This document shows positions 1-7,912 of a stretch of DNA of 12,286 nucleotides, in pieces. Origin of the DNA: Proteiniphilum sp. UBA5267 (GTDB lineage Bacteria; Bacteroidota; Bacteroidia; Bacteroidales; Dysgonomonadaceae). Position 1 is the stretch's first letter. Each line of letters starts with the position of its first letter. A program made the translations under genes and the position numbers. The stretch is from NCBI GenBank assembly GCA_002411515.1, contig DHTF01000109.1:33239-45524 (forward strand), written 5' to 3'. The notes below the pieces were generated by a model, which saw nothing but the letters and a program-made list of their open reading frames with translations, was not told where the DNA came from and ran no database searches.

Positions 1-287
1 ACCAGCATCATCACCGAAATCGGATCGAGCAGGATTCCCATATCGATATGCTGTTTGGCACCCATATTGAGCCAGGGCACATTCAACGGCACCAATGTTT
101 GAAAAACAGCATCGACTTTTTGTGTCGTGAAGTACTCCCCTGCTGCATAAAAGGAGAGCAGTGCCACCATAAGGAGGCTCCCTGTCCCGATCATCCCCGA
201 TGTTTTGTGATTCAGTTTGTTACTGAATAGGCCCAAAAGCACGAATGTGGCCAGGGGCAGAAGTAGTAACATTAGTGTATATTCCAT
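1..287 (-). CDS. nuoL: NADH-quinone oxidoreductase subunit L, N-terminal part (cut by window edge)
   Basis: This is the start of NuoL, the largest antiporter-like, proton-pumping membrane subunit of respiratory complex I. About 95 residues are visible before the gene leaves the left edge. The protein begins MEYTLMLLLLPLATFVLLG, a first membrane helix, followed by a second helix and a stretch ending in GILLDPISVMMLV, which is typical of the NuoL/MrpA N-terminus. The ATG at 287-285 lies four bases after the nuoK stop and is preceded by AAAGGA at 300-295 with a 7-base spacer. This is one of the few clear Shine-Dalgarno sequences in the operon. Gene order after nuoK also fits nuoL. Whether nuoM and nuoN follow cannot be seen. 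Identification rests on the short visible part plus the strong context. Confidence 0.93.
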   Translation of the reverse strand, partial: MEYTLMLLLLPLATFVLLGLFSNKLNHKTSGMIGTGSLLMVALLSFYAAGEYFTTQKVDAVFQTLVPLNVPWLNMGAKQHIDMGILLDPISVMML

Positions 288-291
288 GTGT

Positions 292-627
292 CTATCCTTT
301 CATATTCTTGAGGTTATCCACATCCGCATTTCCAAAATTGCGGTATAAGTTGATGATGATGGCGATGGCTACCGCAGTCTCACAAGCCGCAATGGCAATG
401 GTGAACAACGCAAAAAACATCCCGTCCATCTCGCCGGGAAAAAGATACCTGTTGAATACCGCAAAATTAATATCGGCGGCATTGAGTATCAGTTCCACAG
501 CAATTAGCATCATCATTAAGTTCCTGCGGGTGAAGAAGCCGTAGATACCAGCAAAAAACATGACCAGGCTCACTAGCTGATAGGCCAGTACCGGCACTCC
601 TGCATTATTAATCAATAATTCTCCCAT
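292..627 (-). CDS. nuoK: NADH-quinone oxidoreductase subunit K
   Basis: NuoK is a small three-helix membrane subunit of the complex I proton-pumping arm, related to MrpC of Na+/H+ antiporters. The 111-residue protein has three hydrophobic segments. It carries the two buried glutamates expected of the family: Glu45 in LIAVELILNA and Glu83 in AACETAVAIA, matching Glu36 and Glu72 of the E. coli subunit. The basic loop after helix 1 (TRRNL) is also conserved. It is about 10 residues longer at the N-terminus than the E. coli protein; no internal Met before residue 23 offers a better start. The gene begins two bases after the nuoJ stop and ends four bases before nuoL. No Shine-Dalgarno sequence is visible, so translation is probably coupled to nuoJ. 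Confidence 0.96.
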   Translation of the reverse strand: MGELLINNAGVPVLAYQLVSLVMFFAGIYGFFTRRNLMMMLIAVELILNAADINFAVFNRYLFPGEMDGMFFALFTIAIAACETAVAIAIIINLYRNFGNADVDNLKNMKG

Positions 628-629
628 AT

Positions 630-1169
630 TTATAGTTTCGTCTCGTTTGGTTCATTCTTCTCTGTCTTCGTTTTTCGGGCTATCAAGATGGCACCCACGA
701 TGCAGGCAAGCAGCAGAATGCTCATCATCTCGAAGGAAAGCAGGTACTGCTGTTTCCCCGTTCCCAGCATGGCCGTGCCGATCTGTTGCATGGTCAGCTT
801 CTCATTTTCGATAAACTGATATATCCCAATGACATTGTTCAGGATAATGTCACCACAAAGCAAGAGCCCCGCAACCGATAGCAGCAGCGATGAGCCAATT
901 CTCCAGCCCCGTCTGACACTGACGTTTTTCCCCGGTTTGTGGGTAAGAAAGATAGCCATGATAAACAGTACCATGATTCCCCCGGCATAGACCGATATCT
1001 GCACGGCAAACAGGAAATAATAACCTAGCAGCATGTAAAGTCCGGCTGTAGCCAGTAATACAAACAGCAGGTAGGTGGCCGAACGGACGATCCGTTTGCT
1101 TGTCACTGCCATAATTGAAAAGGCTGTGATTGCAATGGCCAGCAGATAAAAAATAATTTGTTCTGTCAT
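630..1169 (-). CDS. nuoJ: NADH-quinone oxidoreductase subunit J
   Basis: NuoJ is a membrane subunit at the junction between the quinone-reducing module and the proton pumps of complex I. The 179-residue protein has five hydrophobic segments. The family's most conserved helix is seen at residues 56-69 (VQISVYAGGIMVLF), including the tyrosine and glycines (Tyr61, Gly63, Gly64) where the pi-bulge of helix 3 forms in known structures. The C-terminal tail (KTKTEKNEPNETKL) is charged and probably cytoplasmic. The start codon overlaps the nuoI stop in an ATGA arrangement at 1169-1166, a classic sign of translational coupling. It is followed two bases later by nuoK. Confidence 0.96.
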   Translation of the reverse strand: MTEQIIFYLLAIAITAFSIMAVTSKRIVRSATYLLFVLLATAGLYMLLGYYFLFAVQISVYAGGIMVLFIMAIFLTHKPGKNVSVRRGWRIGSSLLLSVAGLLLCGDIILNNVIGIYQFIENEKLTMQQIGTAMLGTGKQQYLLSFEMMSILLLACIVGAILIARKTKTEKNEPNETKL

Positions 1170-1690
1170 GCTTCTTTATTTTCTTTTTTTGCGATTGCAT
1201 CGGTGGCTGTTGCAGGTGATTCCTTCTTTTTGTCGCGTAGCTTCGATCCCTCATGATTGAGACGGTGCAAAAGCTTGCTTTTGTCGAATACGGCTCCCTC
1301 AAAGTCGTTGTTGAAGACAATGGCGTTCGACGGGCAGCTAATCACGCACAGATTGCAGAAAGTGCAGCTTCCGTAATTCCAGAGGTGCTTATCCAGGATC
1401 TTCTTTTTTTTGCCATCTTCGGTTTCTATCGACGATGAAATCACCTGGATGGTGCCATTCGGGCAGTTCATCATACAAATACCGCAGGCAGTACAGGCAT
1501 GTTCGTTATTTTCATCGTGGGGCATAATCAGCTCCGAACGCCAGCGGTCTGAGATGACCAGCGTTTTTCTGTTTTCCGGATATTCCATCGTGACCTTTGG
1601 GGTCAGCAGCTCCTTCCAGGTGACGATCATTCCCCCTGCGAGAGACCTCAGGGCGGTGAAGATACCTCCGATATATTTTATAAACTTCAT
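1166..1690 (-). CDS. nuoI: NADH-quinone oxidoreductase subunit I (two 4Fe-4S ferredoxin-like)
   Basis: NuoI is a peripheral-arm subunit carrying iron-sulfur clusters N6a and N6b, which pass electrons toward NuoB and quinone. The 174-residue protein shows two canonical ferredoxin motifs: CTACGICMMNCP (Cys66, 69, 72, 76) and CTFCNLCVISCP (Cys109, 112, 115, 119). A preceding amphipathic N-terminal helix (GGIFTALRSLAGGMIVTWKELL) resembles the membrane-surface helix of other NuoI proteins. The C-terminal 30 residues are lysine-rich and low-complexity (ending AIAKKENKEA), more than in the E. coli protein and probably disordered. The last bases overlap the nuoJ start (ATGA). The gap to upstream nuoH is 36 bases with no terminator visible. 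Confidence 0.96.
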   Translation of the reverse strand: MKFIKYIGGIFTALRSLAGGMIVTWKELLTPKVTMEYPENRKTLVISDRWRSELIMPHDENNEHACTACGICMMNCPNGTIQVISSSIETEDGKKKKILDKHLWNYGSCTFCNLCVISCPSNAIVFNNDFEGAVFDKSKLLHRLNHEGSKLRDKKKESPATATDAIAKKENKEA

Positions 1691-1726
1691 ATGTATATTA
1701 ATGTAATACGCTATTGGATCAATACA

Positions 1727-2851
1727 TTATTTACCAAATAGGGCCGGAAAAAGATCTGTCAGGGTGAATCCCGACAGGACCACCACGACCATTACCAGCA
1801 GGTTTACCAGGTTGATGGGCAGCAGGTATTTCCACTCCAGATTCAGCAGTAGGTCGATACGCAGGCGCGGAAAGGACCAGCGCACCCACAAGCTCAAAAA
1901 CATCATCAAACCTGCTTTTCCGAAGAACCATGCCCAGGAGGGGATGTACCACATGGCCTGGTTGAATGATTCCCAGCCATTTATCTGCACGGGCATCCAT
2001 CCTCCCAGGAAAACCGTGGTGGCTACGGCGGCCACGATGAACATGTTGAGATATTCAGACAGGTAGAAAAAGCCGAACTGCAGTCCGGAGTATTCGGTGT
2101 GATAGCCTGCGGTGAGTTCCGACTCGGCTTCGGGAAGGTCGAAGGGACCTCTGTTGGTCTCGGCATGGCCGGAGATCAGGTAAATGACAAACGCAATTAT
2201 CGCTGGCAGGTGTCCGTTGAACAGGTTCCAGCAATAACGCTGACCCTCAATGATCTCAGAGAACTGCATACTCCCGCTCAGTACTACGATGGTCATCAGG
2301 GAAAATCCTGCCGAAAGCTCGTAACTGATAAACTGGGCGCCGCTGCGCATGGCGCCAATCATGGAATATTTATTGTTGCTCGACCATCCCGCCAGCAGTA
2401 TGCCGATGATACCCAGTGATGATACAGCCAACAGATAGAAGACGCCGATATTAAAATCGAGCGCGTGCAGGTTCATTCCAAAGGGAAGTGCACCAAAAGC
2501 AAGAACAGACGCCACGATCACAAAAAGGGGAGCGACAAAAAATAGCAGTTTGTCTGCTTTATTTATATGGATGATCTCCTTGATCAAAATCTTGATCATG
2601 TCGGCCAGCGACTGGATGACACCATATTTTCCCAGCCTGTTAGGACCCAGGCGTGCCTGGAAGAATGCAGCCACCTTGCGCTCAATGTATATCAACGCCA
2701 GTGCAATGAGGGCATACACCACGAGGATCAGAATGCCCACCAATATGCCTTTCACCAGGACAGCCCAACCCGGAGTGAGGTTGCCCTGTAAGAAACTGTC
2801 AACTGCCGCAAGAAGTTTTGTCAACTCCAGGGGTTGTGAATATATCAGCAT
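1727..2851 (-). CDS. nuoH: NADH-quinone oxidoreductase subunit H
   Basis: NuoH is the membrane subunit that forms the quinone chamber together with NuoB and NuoD and begins the chain of charged residues into the pumps. Starting from the ATG at 2851-2849 the protein is 374 residues. An in-frame TTG at 2860 would add only three residues, and ATG is preferred; neither has a Shine-Dalgarno sequence. Both family signatures are present: [17 protein letters not shown] begins at residue 56, and [19 protein letters not shown] at about 231-249 is the glutamate-rich loop thought to line the quinone cavity. About eight hydrophobic helices are visible. The gene follows nuoCD directly after 47 bases, where nuoE, nuoF and nuoG would stand in E. 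coli. It precedes nuoI by 36 bases. Confidence 0.95.
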   Translation of the reverse strand: MLIYSQPLELTKLLAAVDSFLQGNLTPGWAVLVKGILVGILILVVYALIALALIYIERKVAAFFQARLGPNRLGKYGVIQSLADMIKILIKEIIHINKADKLLFFVAPLFVIVASVLAFGALPFGMNLHALDFNIGVFYLLAVSSLGIIGILLAGWSSNNKYSMIGAMRSGAQFISYELSAGFSLMTIVVLSGSMQFSEIIEGQRYCWNLFNGHLPAIIAFVIYLISGHAETNRGPFDLPEAESELTAGYHTEYSGLQFGFFYLSEYLNMFIVAAVATTVFLGGWMPVQINGWESFNQAMWYIPSWAWFFGKAGLMMFLSLWVRWSFPRLRIDLLLNLEWKYLLPINLVNLLVMVVVVLSGFTLTDLFPALFGK

Positions 2852-2898
2852 CGTTTTCAATCGATTTAATTTCCTTTATTTATAGTTATTATCTGTTT

Positions 2899-4560
2899 TT
2901 ACCGGTCAATGTCGGGAATCACGAAGTCCATGGATCCAGTTATACCGATGAGGTCTGAAAGAAATGCTCCCTCGCTGATCAAGGGGATTACTGAAACAGC
3001 CGACAGGGAGGGAGAACGGAATTTTACACGGTAAGGATTTTTGTCGCCACGACCTTCTATGAATACTCCAAACTCTCCTTTTCCCGTTTCTACACTTTGA
3101 AAGAATTGTCCTGCGGGAACACGGATGATTGGCTTCACTTTGGCGCATATCTCGCCGGAGGGAATGTTGTCGATCAGCTGTTCAATGATGTGAAGCGACT
3201 CGGCAATTTCGTCGAGCCTGTTCAGATAGCGTGCATAAGAATCTCCTTCGGTGCGCACAATTTCTTTGAACTCTACGTGTTCATATAGCGCATAGGGTTT
3301 GTACTTGCGTACGTCGCACGACCATCCCGAGGCTCTTCCGGCGGGACCGGTGACACCGAAGCTGATTGCATCCTCGTGGCTCAGATGTCCGATATGCACC
3401 ATGCGCCCCAGGGCAATGGCATTGTGTGAAAAGAAATTGTCGTACTCCTTCAGTCTCCCACGCATATAGTGAATGAATGCTTTTACATCTTTTTGGAAGT
3501 CTGGGTATATGTCGAACATGACCCCACCCACCACATTTTGGTTGACGATGAGCCGGCCACCACAGGTTTTGTCGAAAATATCAAGGATGTGTTCTCTTTC
3601 ACGCATACCGTAAATGAACGCAGTGGTCGCTCCCAGGTCGTTACAATGTGTGGCCCAGGCGAGTAGGTGCGAGCTGATGCGTTGCAACTCATCCATGATG
3701 GTGCGGATATACTGTGCCCGCTCGGGGATCTCTATTTCTGCTGCTTTCTCAATGCACATGCAGAGAGCATGGCGATTGATGTTCGCCGAGAGGTAGTCGA
3801 GACGGTCTGTCAGATGCAGCATCTGGGGGTATGTCATGTTTTCACACAACTTCTCGATTCCGCGGTGGATATACCCGCTGTGTATATCTATTTTTTTTAC
3901 GATTTCTCCGTCGAGCGATGTCCTGAAGTGCATCACTCCGTGTGTGGAGGGATGCTGGGGGCCGATGTTTACGATGTAGTCCTCCTCCTCGAAGACAGCC
4001 ACACTTTCTTCAATCAGTTCACCGCCTTCTCCTTCCATGATCCGGGGTGCTATGTCTATGATTTCGCTGCTGACCACGGTCTCCCCATTTAGTTTGGGAT
4101 CATGAATATAGTCTTTTCTGAAGGGAAATCCCTTCCACTGATCGTTCAACAGGAAACGACGCATGTCGGGATTGTTGATAAAACGGATGCCGAATAGGGC
4201 ATATATTTCTCGCTCATTCAGATGAGCAGTCTCGTAAAGGTCGGTTACGGAATAGAGGAGCGGATTATCACGATCGGTCGTGGCGGTAATGACAACTACC
4301 TCTTGTGTGAGGTCGGCCGATGGAGAGAGCTGATAGATCGCACCCAGTTTGTCTCCCCAGTCCATTCCGGTCAGGCTGATCAGATAGTCGAAACAAAGTG
4401 TTTCATTTCTGCGAAGTGCCTCCATTATGGGGTGCAGTTGATCCGGACTCACAGTGACAGTAAGCTTTTGACGTGCTTCTATCTGTGCATCGGATGCGAT
4501 TTCTTGTATGATTTGTATAATTTCCTTCATTGCCGTGTTGTAAGCTTCCCGATTATTCAT
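2899..4560 (-). CDS. nuoCD: NADH-quinone oxidoreductase fused subunits C and D
   Basis: This is a single polypeptide joining NuoC (30-kDa subunit) and NuoD (49-kDa subunit, forming most of the quinone site of complex I). Numbered from the ATG at 4560 (553 residues), the NuoC domain spans about 12-155 with the signature [13 protein letters not shown] (115-127). A linker rich in Glu (about 170-195) follows. NuoD then starts with GPQHPSTHG (200-208), whose His is a quinone-site residue, and DRLDYLSA (252-259), whose Tyr is the other. The C-terminus ends [11 protein letters not shown], as usual for NuoD. The start is uncertain: ATG at 4584 (561 residues), 4560 (overlaps the nuoB stop by 8 bases) and 4530 (543 residues) are all in frame, and none has a strong Shine-Dalgarno sequence. 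NuoCD fusions occur in E. coli and in many Bacteroidota. Confidence 0.93.
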   Translation of the reverse strand: MNNREAYNTAMKEIIQIIQEIASDAQIEARQKLTVTVSPDQLHPIMEALRRNETLCFDYLISLTGMDWGDKLGAIYQLSPSADLTQEVVVITATTDRDNPLLYSVTDLYETAHLNEREIYALFGIRFINNPDMRRFLLNDQWKGFPFRKDYIHDPKLNGETVVSSEIIDIAPRIMEGEGGELIEESVAVFEEEDYIVNIGPQHPSTHGVMHFRTSLDGEIVKKIDIHSGYIHRGIEKLCENMTYPQMLHLTDRLDYLSANINRHALCMCIEKAAEIEIPERAQYIRTIMDELQRISSHLLAWATHCNDLGATTAFIYGMREREHILDIFDKTCGGRLIVNQNVVGGVMFDIYPDFQKDVKAFIHYMRGRLKEYDNFFSHNAIALGRMVHIGHLSHEDAISFGVTGPAGRASGWSCDVRKYKPYALYEHVEFKEIVRTEGDSYARYLNRLDEIAESLHIIEQLIDNIPSGEICAKVKPIIRVPAGQFFQSVETGKGEFGVFIEGRGDKNPYRVKFRSPSLSAVSVIPLISEGAFLSDLIGITGSMDFVIPDIDR

Positions 4561-5197
4561 TGTCAAAATCAATCTGTGGATCAATGGTCTCTCCTGTCTC
4601 AGGATGAATCAACGTTTCGGGGCGATAGTTTCTTTTGATCCTTTTGTTGCCAAAAAAACGCTCTACCTTTACCTTTCTTTGTAGCTGTAGCAGCCCGTAG
4701 AACAATGATTCAGGACGCGGAGGGCACCCCGGGATGTACACATCTACCGGTACAATCCGGTCCACACCCTGTATCACGTTGTAGGAATTCAAAAAAGGGC
4801 CTCCCGATATGGAGCAGGCACCCATGGCCACCACATATTTAGGTTCTGCCATCTGGTCATACACTCTGCGGAGCAAGGGGGCCATCTTGTTCACGATTGT
4901 GCCGGCCACAACCATCACATCGGCCTGGCGGGGACTGTTGCGGGTGACCTCCATCCCGAAGCGGGAAAGGTCGTAATGTGCAGCCGCTGCGGCCATGAAC
5001 TCAATGCCACAGCAGCTTGTGGCAAAGGCTATGGGCCAGAGTGAGTTGGCCCGTCCCCAGTTAATCAACTGGTCGAGTTTGCCCACAATCACGCTGCTAC
5101 CCGCTTCTTTTAATTCATCAATATAGCGTTGTAGCGTGTCGTTGTCTTTGAACTCTTCGGCCGGAAATGCTTTTATTTTGACGTCGTTGACTTCCAT
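4553..5197 (-). CDS. nuoB: NADH-quinone oxidoreductase subunit B
   Basis: NuoB holds cluster N2, the last iron-sulfur centre before quinone in complex I. The 214-residue protein carries the four expected cysteine ligands: the adjacent Cys62-Cys63 in SCCGIEFM, Cys128 in [10 protein letters not shown] and Cys158 in PGCPPRPE. The reading frame is open far upstream, but the start is set at the ATG 5197-5195 because AAAGGAG (5211-5205) precedes it with a 7-base spacer. An ATG at 5218 (MEERSIG) is the alternative. From 5197 the gene overlaps the end of nuoA by 25 bases in another frame, and its last bases overlap the likely nuoCD start. The C-terminal 30 residues ([20 protein letters not shown] onward) extend beyond the compact core. 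Confidence 0.96.
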   Translation of the reverse strand: MEVNDVKIKAFPAEEFKDNDTLQRYIDELKEAGSSVIVGKLDQLINWGRANSLWPIAFATSCCGIEFMAAAAAHYDLSRFGMEVTRNSPRQADVMVVAGTIVNKMAPLLRRVYDQMAEPKYVVAMGACSISGGPFLNSYNVIQGVDRIVPVDVYIPGCPPRPESLFYGLLQLQRKVKVERFFGNKRIKRNYRPETLIHPETGETIDPQIDFDNE

Positions 5198-5541
5198 TCC
5201 AATACTCCTTTCTTCCATGCGTAGGCGAGGCCCAAGCTCAGAATTACAATAAACATGAGGATACTTACCAGTCCTGTTATTCCCAGGCTGCGAACAATGG
5301 TAGCCCAAGGATACAAAAAGATGATCTCCACATCGAACATCAGAAACAGGATGGCGTACAAGTAATAACCCACCCTGAACTGCATCCACGATGTACCGTG
5401 TGTGGGAAGCCCGCACTCATAGGGTTCTCCTTTCTGGAAGTTGACTGATCTGGGAGAAATCAGCAATGCTGCCCCTAGCCCTACTGCAACAAGTGTTATA
5501 CCGGCAAGAAGGACGACAAGGAAAAATGAAGAATCTGTCAT
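5173..5541 (-). CDS. nuoA: NADH-quinone oxidoreductase subunit A
   Basis: NuoA is a small three-helix membrane subunit at the heel of complex I, next to the quinone site. The 122-residue protein has three hydrophobic helices. The conserved loop includes GEPYECG (38-44), whose cysteine is the residue that becomes exposed in deactive forms of complex I in other organisms. The conserved second helix contains [12 protein letters not shown] (69-80) with acidic residues Asp70 and Glu72. It is the first gene of the operon. Upstream lie 268 bases without a gene, so the operon promoter should be there. No Shine-Dalgarno sequence is seen before the ATG. The 3' end overlaps the start of nuoB by 25 bases, consistent with coupled translation. 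Confidence 0.96.
   Translation of the reverse strand: MTDSSFFLVVLLAGITLVAVGLGAALLISPRSVNFQKGEPYECGLPTHGTSWMQFRVGYYLYAILFLMFDVEIIFLYPWATIVRSLGITGLVSILMFIVILSLGLAYAWKKGVLEWKSTTSK
5205..5211 (-). promoter_or_regulatory. Shine-Dalgarno sequence fixing the nuoB start
   Basis: AAAGGAG on the minus strand, inside the end of nuoA, lies 7 bases before the ATG at 5197. Strong Shine-Dalgarno sequences are rare in this window, so this one favours the 214-residue form of NuoB over the longer in-frame alternatives. Confidence 0.7.
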
Positions 5542-5586
5542 AAATGATGTAATGTGTCAGAAAAATTGTAACTGCAAAAACGAGTG

Positions 5587-5594
5587 CAAAGGTC
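5587..5594 (-). promoter_or_regulatory. Possible -7 element of the nuo operon promoter
   Basis: The minus strand reads GACCTTTG, a match to the Bacteroidota -7 consensus TAnnTTTG in all fixed positions but the first. It lies about 46 bases before the nuoA ATG. No good TTTG -33 box is seen 19-21 bases further upstream, so this is a weak candidate. Confidence 0.3.
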
Positions 5595-5656
5595 GGATAT
5601 TCTGATAAAATATACTTTTGATTGGCTACAACACCGATACGATAGAATTCTCTATT

Positions 5657-5756
5657 TCATACTACAACCTGATAAAATGGTCTTAATAAGGTACTACAGA
5701 CCTGTTGCATTCGGATTTAATCTCCATGTTTTGAGTCAGATGTGGATGTAGTATGA
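5657..5756. repeat. Spaced inverted repeat TCATACTACA with a third related copy, upstream of nuoA
   Basis: TCATACTACA at 5657-5666 recurs exactly in inverted form as TGTAGTATGA at 5747-5756. In both, one variable base is followed by CC. A third, partial direct copy, TACTACA followed by GACC, sits at 5692-5698, 32 bases (about three helical turns) after the first. The rest of the 5542-5809 gap between the regulator gene and nuoA shows no gene, tRNA or strong terminator. The copies could be binding sites for a regulator of nuo, or chance; their spacing is too wide for a simple hairpin. Confidence 0.45.
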
Positions 5757-5809
5757 TCTTTTAACGCAATGGCCGCTCTTCAGGCTGTGATGTTAGATTG
5801 GAGTATTTA

Positions 5810-6340
5810 TCAAATAAATGATCTGATGTAGTTATAGAGATCGGTAGAGGATGCGAGTTGCATTTTTTTCCGGAGTCGGCTTTTGTTGGTCTGTACCGAC
5901 CGATGCTGAATAAAGGTATATTCGGCTATTTCTTTTGAGGAGAAGTTTAAAAAGATCATTGCGCAAAGCGACATTTCCGATTTCAACAATCCGGGGTGTG
6001 TCTGTAGTATCCGTTTGGTAAAATCGGAATATACTTCTGTGAATCGTTTCAGAAACAGAGGGTCGTTGTTCATGGCGAGCCCACGGAGCTCTTCGAAGTA
6101 AAGGTCAATTTTGGGCTCCGTTTCTCTTGTGACGGTCTCTTTTTTTTCTGTAAGCCGTTTTTTTTTCGATTTTCGCCATGTGTATAAAATCAATATTCCC
6201 TTGGGTATCAAAGTAAGAAATACAATTACAAGAATGAAAAAAAAGGCACCTGTCATCTCAATTTTCAACAAAGAAGAAGATGGGACAGAGATATATGTGC
6301 TTGAAAAAATCAAACAAGAAAAGACGCAAATGAGATGCAT
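5810..6340 (-). CDS. Small membrane-anchored protein with LuxR-like helix-turn-helix tail
   Basis: This 176-residue protein appears to be a membrane-tethered DNA-binding protein. Residues 1-20 are hydrophobic (signal-like or a first membrane helix) and about 31-54 form a clear membrane helix, followed by the basic stretch RKSKKKR (56-62). A probably helical linker comes next. From about 105 the sequence matches the C-terminal part of Bacteroidota regulators that combine TPR repeats, a membrane helix and a LuxR-like helix-turn-helix. Visible elements are SEMSLCAMIFLNFSSKEIAE (121-140) and RSVQTNKSRLRKKMQL (147-162). Those relatives usually carry several hundred N-terminal TPR residues, which are absent here; the gene upstream ends only 25 bases before the start. 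It is therefore a naturally short form or a remnant. An alternative start is Met29 (6256). Homopolymer runs of 8-9 bases lie within it. Its target is unknown. Confidence 0.72.
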   Translation of the reverse strand: MHLICVFSCLIFSSTYISVPSSSLLKIEMTGAFFFILVIVFLTLIPKGILILYTWRKSKKKRLTEKKETVTRETEPKIDLYFEELRGLAMNNDPLFLKRFTEVYSDFTKRILQTHPGLLKSEMSLCAMIFLNFSSKEIAEYTFIQHRSVQTNKSRLRKKMQLASSTDLYNYIRSFI

Positions 6341-6365
6341 TTCGGAAGAAACTTGATGCTATTCT

Positions 6366-7760
6366 CTAAAAATTACTGAATATGAGTTCCAGCTTCAGGT
6401 TTCCTTCACGTTTGTCGAGCATGGCTGCGGTGGGCCACATCTGGTTTTGCAGTGCTGTGAGCACGCTGGTAGCCTGAGAGTAGTAGCTTTGTTGCGAGGT
6501 GGTGTAGGTCGCTTTTACTGGAATAAGATAGTAGACCAGATCGAAAGCAGCACCCTCATATTCCTGGTTGTAGTGGTTGATCATCGTGGAGATGTTGTTG
6601 AACTGGTAGGAATAGGTGGTTGCATCGAATTTCGACGAGATGAAGCTGGTCACATTGTCGATGAGTTTACGTTGTTCGAAGAACCCGTTCAATGAATCTT
6701 TGTTGATCAATAACAGATAGTCGGGAGGACTGATCTTCACCATCGGGTTTTCGCTTGGATCCGGCATCGCGTACACGGTGAAGTTGGCCAGGTTCAATGC
6801 CTGTGATTTAATCTTGTCGTGTACTTCAGAGAGCGGGAAAGTAATTTCTGTGTTTACGCCAGCAGGACTCTTTACGTAAGTGTGTATGTTGCTCTCGTTC
6901 AGCAATTGTTGGTTGTTGTTTTGGATGTAGTTGAGCTGGCTCACCTCCGGTGTGATTTTCAGGGTCAGTGAGTCGGTGCGGATGGTGTCCTGATTTGTAG
7001 AGGAGCCTTTTTCATCAAGATAGTGATAATGCACATAGAGCGATGTTGCATCCACGTTGACGACAGTGCTGTTGCCGAAGGTAGTGGCAAAATATAGTCC
7101 CTTGAAAAACTCACGGAAGGTATCGGTATTCACCATCTTTCCATGTCCCGGCTTCTTGTATTCATTGAGGAAGTTTTCACCCAATGCTTTGGGAAGACTC
7201 ACGATGATGTCATATACGTTGTAAGTGACGGTGGAATAATCAGATGAAGTATAGGATAACGTTCTGTAGGTAGAGTTTTTGCCCGTAAATACCTGTGACC
7301 CGCGGGGTGCCGACAGATCGGCATATGCTGCAGGATCGATGTGGGTGTAATTGTCCGCTCCTTTGAGCGACTTGTTTACCTCGTAGACCGACAGTTCCAT
7401 GGGTGACAGTGAGTCACCCATCATGGTGGTGTAGGAAGCAATTACGCGCACAGAGTCAATCTGCGCCCCTTCCTTAAAACCGGCACCTTCTGGGAAGTAA
7501 AATTCACCCACGTAGGAGGAGCGGATGGTGCCAAACAGGGGATCCTTATATTCACCCAATACCGGGTATTTGGTTCTGCTGTATACCGAGTCAACCTGCA
7601 CTGTACGTGCCTGTAGATTGAGTGTGTCCACCCCCAGTTCCAGCCGGTCTTTGCCGGGCTGTATGGTGAATCCAACCTGATCGAGTGTGTCGTTACAGGA
7701 GAAGGTGAGCATCGCTGCAAAGATCAGAAATAACCCGTTTATTAAGGATTTGCGCTTCAT
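6366..7760 (-). CDS. DUF4270 family lipoprotein
   Basis: This is a predicted lipoprotein of a Bacteroidota family of unknown function (DUF4270). The start is placed at the ATG 7760-7758, which gives a typical lipoprotein signal: MKRKS, a hydrophobic core, and the lipobox LTFSC with Cys22 as the lipidated residue. An ATG at 7799 would add 13 residues ahead of the signal. The mature 443-residue protein has family-like features near its N-terminus: CNDTLDQVG, then VDSVYSRT and LGEYKDPLFG (68-77). The rest is beta-rich with many Ser/Thr and no membrane helix, so it probably sits on the outer membrane. The gene lies downstream of the GT5-like gene on the same strand, 152 bases away. In other Bacteroidales I recall the same neighbours (GT5-like gene, panC, panD), which suggests a conserved but unexplained linkage. 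Confidence 0.82.
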   Translation of the reverse strand: MKRKSLINGLFLIFAAMLTFSCNDTLDQVGFTIQPGKDRLELGVDTLNLQARTVQVDSVYSRTKYPVLGEYKDPLFGTIRSSYVGEFYFPEGAGFKEGAQIDSVRVIASYTTMMGDSLSPMELSVYEVNKSLKGADNYTHIDPAAYADLSAPRGSQVFTGKNSTYRTLSYTSSDYSTVTYNVYDIIVSLPKALGENFLNEYKKPGHGKMVNTDTFREFFKGLYFATTFGNSTVVNVDATSLYVHYHYLDEKGSSTNQDTIRTDSLTLKITPEVSQLNYIQNNNQQLLNESNIHTYVKSPAGVNTEITFPLSEVHDKIKSQALNLANFTVYAMPDPSENPMVKISPPDYLLLINKDSLNGFFEQRKLIDNVTSFISSKFDATTYSYQFNNISTMINHYNQEYEGAAFDLVYYLIPVKATYTTSQQSYYSQATSVLTALQNQMWPTAAMLDKREGNLKLELIFSNF

Positions 7761-7788
7761 TCGTTGCAAGTAGTTTGATTTAGACCCG

Positions 7789-7796
7789 CAAATATC
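7789..7796 (-). promoter_or_regulatory. Possible -7 element before the DUF4270 gene
   Basis: The minus strand reads GATATTTG, one mismatch from TAnnTTTG, about 28 bases before the chosen ATG. The -33 box is not clear. The 7761-7912 gap also holds A/T-rich runs and, just after the GT5-like gene, a weak 5-base-pair stem (CCTG/CAGG) followed by U-rich RNA that could end that transcript poorly. Confidence 0.33.
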
Positions 7797-7912
7797 CAAA
7801 AAAAAACATTCAAATGAAAGATATTAAAATGCTTTCTTCTCTTTTTTAAAGATATTTGGGTTTAGCCAAAGAAAAAAAAATTAAAAAAGGAATCATACCT
7901 GTGGATAATTGC

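Noticed and set aside
850..1320. 156-codon open frame on the minus strand across nuoI and nuoJ
   Set aside because: It is an alternate frame of two confidently identified genes and its composition is not protein-like.
2852..2860. TTG at 2860 as the nuoH start
   Set aside because: An ATG only three codons later gives an almost identical protein, and there is no ribosome-binding site favouring TTG.
3667..4092. Plus-strand open frame of 141 codons with a cysteine- and phenylalanine-rich product
   Set aside because: It lies antisense within nuoCD, has no promoter or ribosome site, and shows no recognisable motif.
5198..5416. N-terminal extension of NuoB reading back through nuoA
   Set aside because: The extra residues are the other-frame reading of nuoA and resemble no NuoB; a clear AAAGGAG precedes the ATG at 5197.
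5613..5620. TACTTTTG on the plus strand, a perfect -7 promoter element
   Set aside because: It points into a region where all genes to 8731 lie on the minus strand, and no -33 box is found at the right distance.
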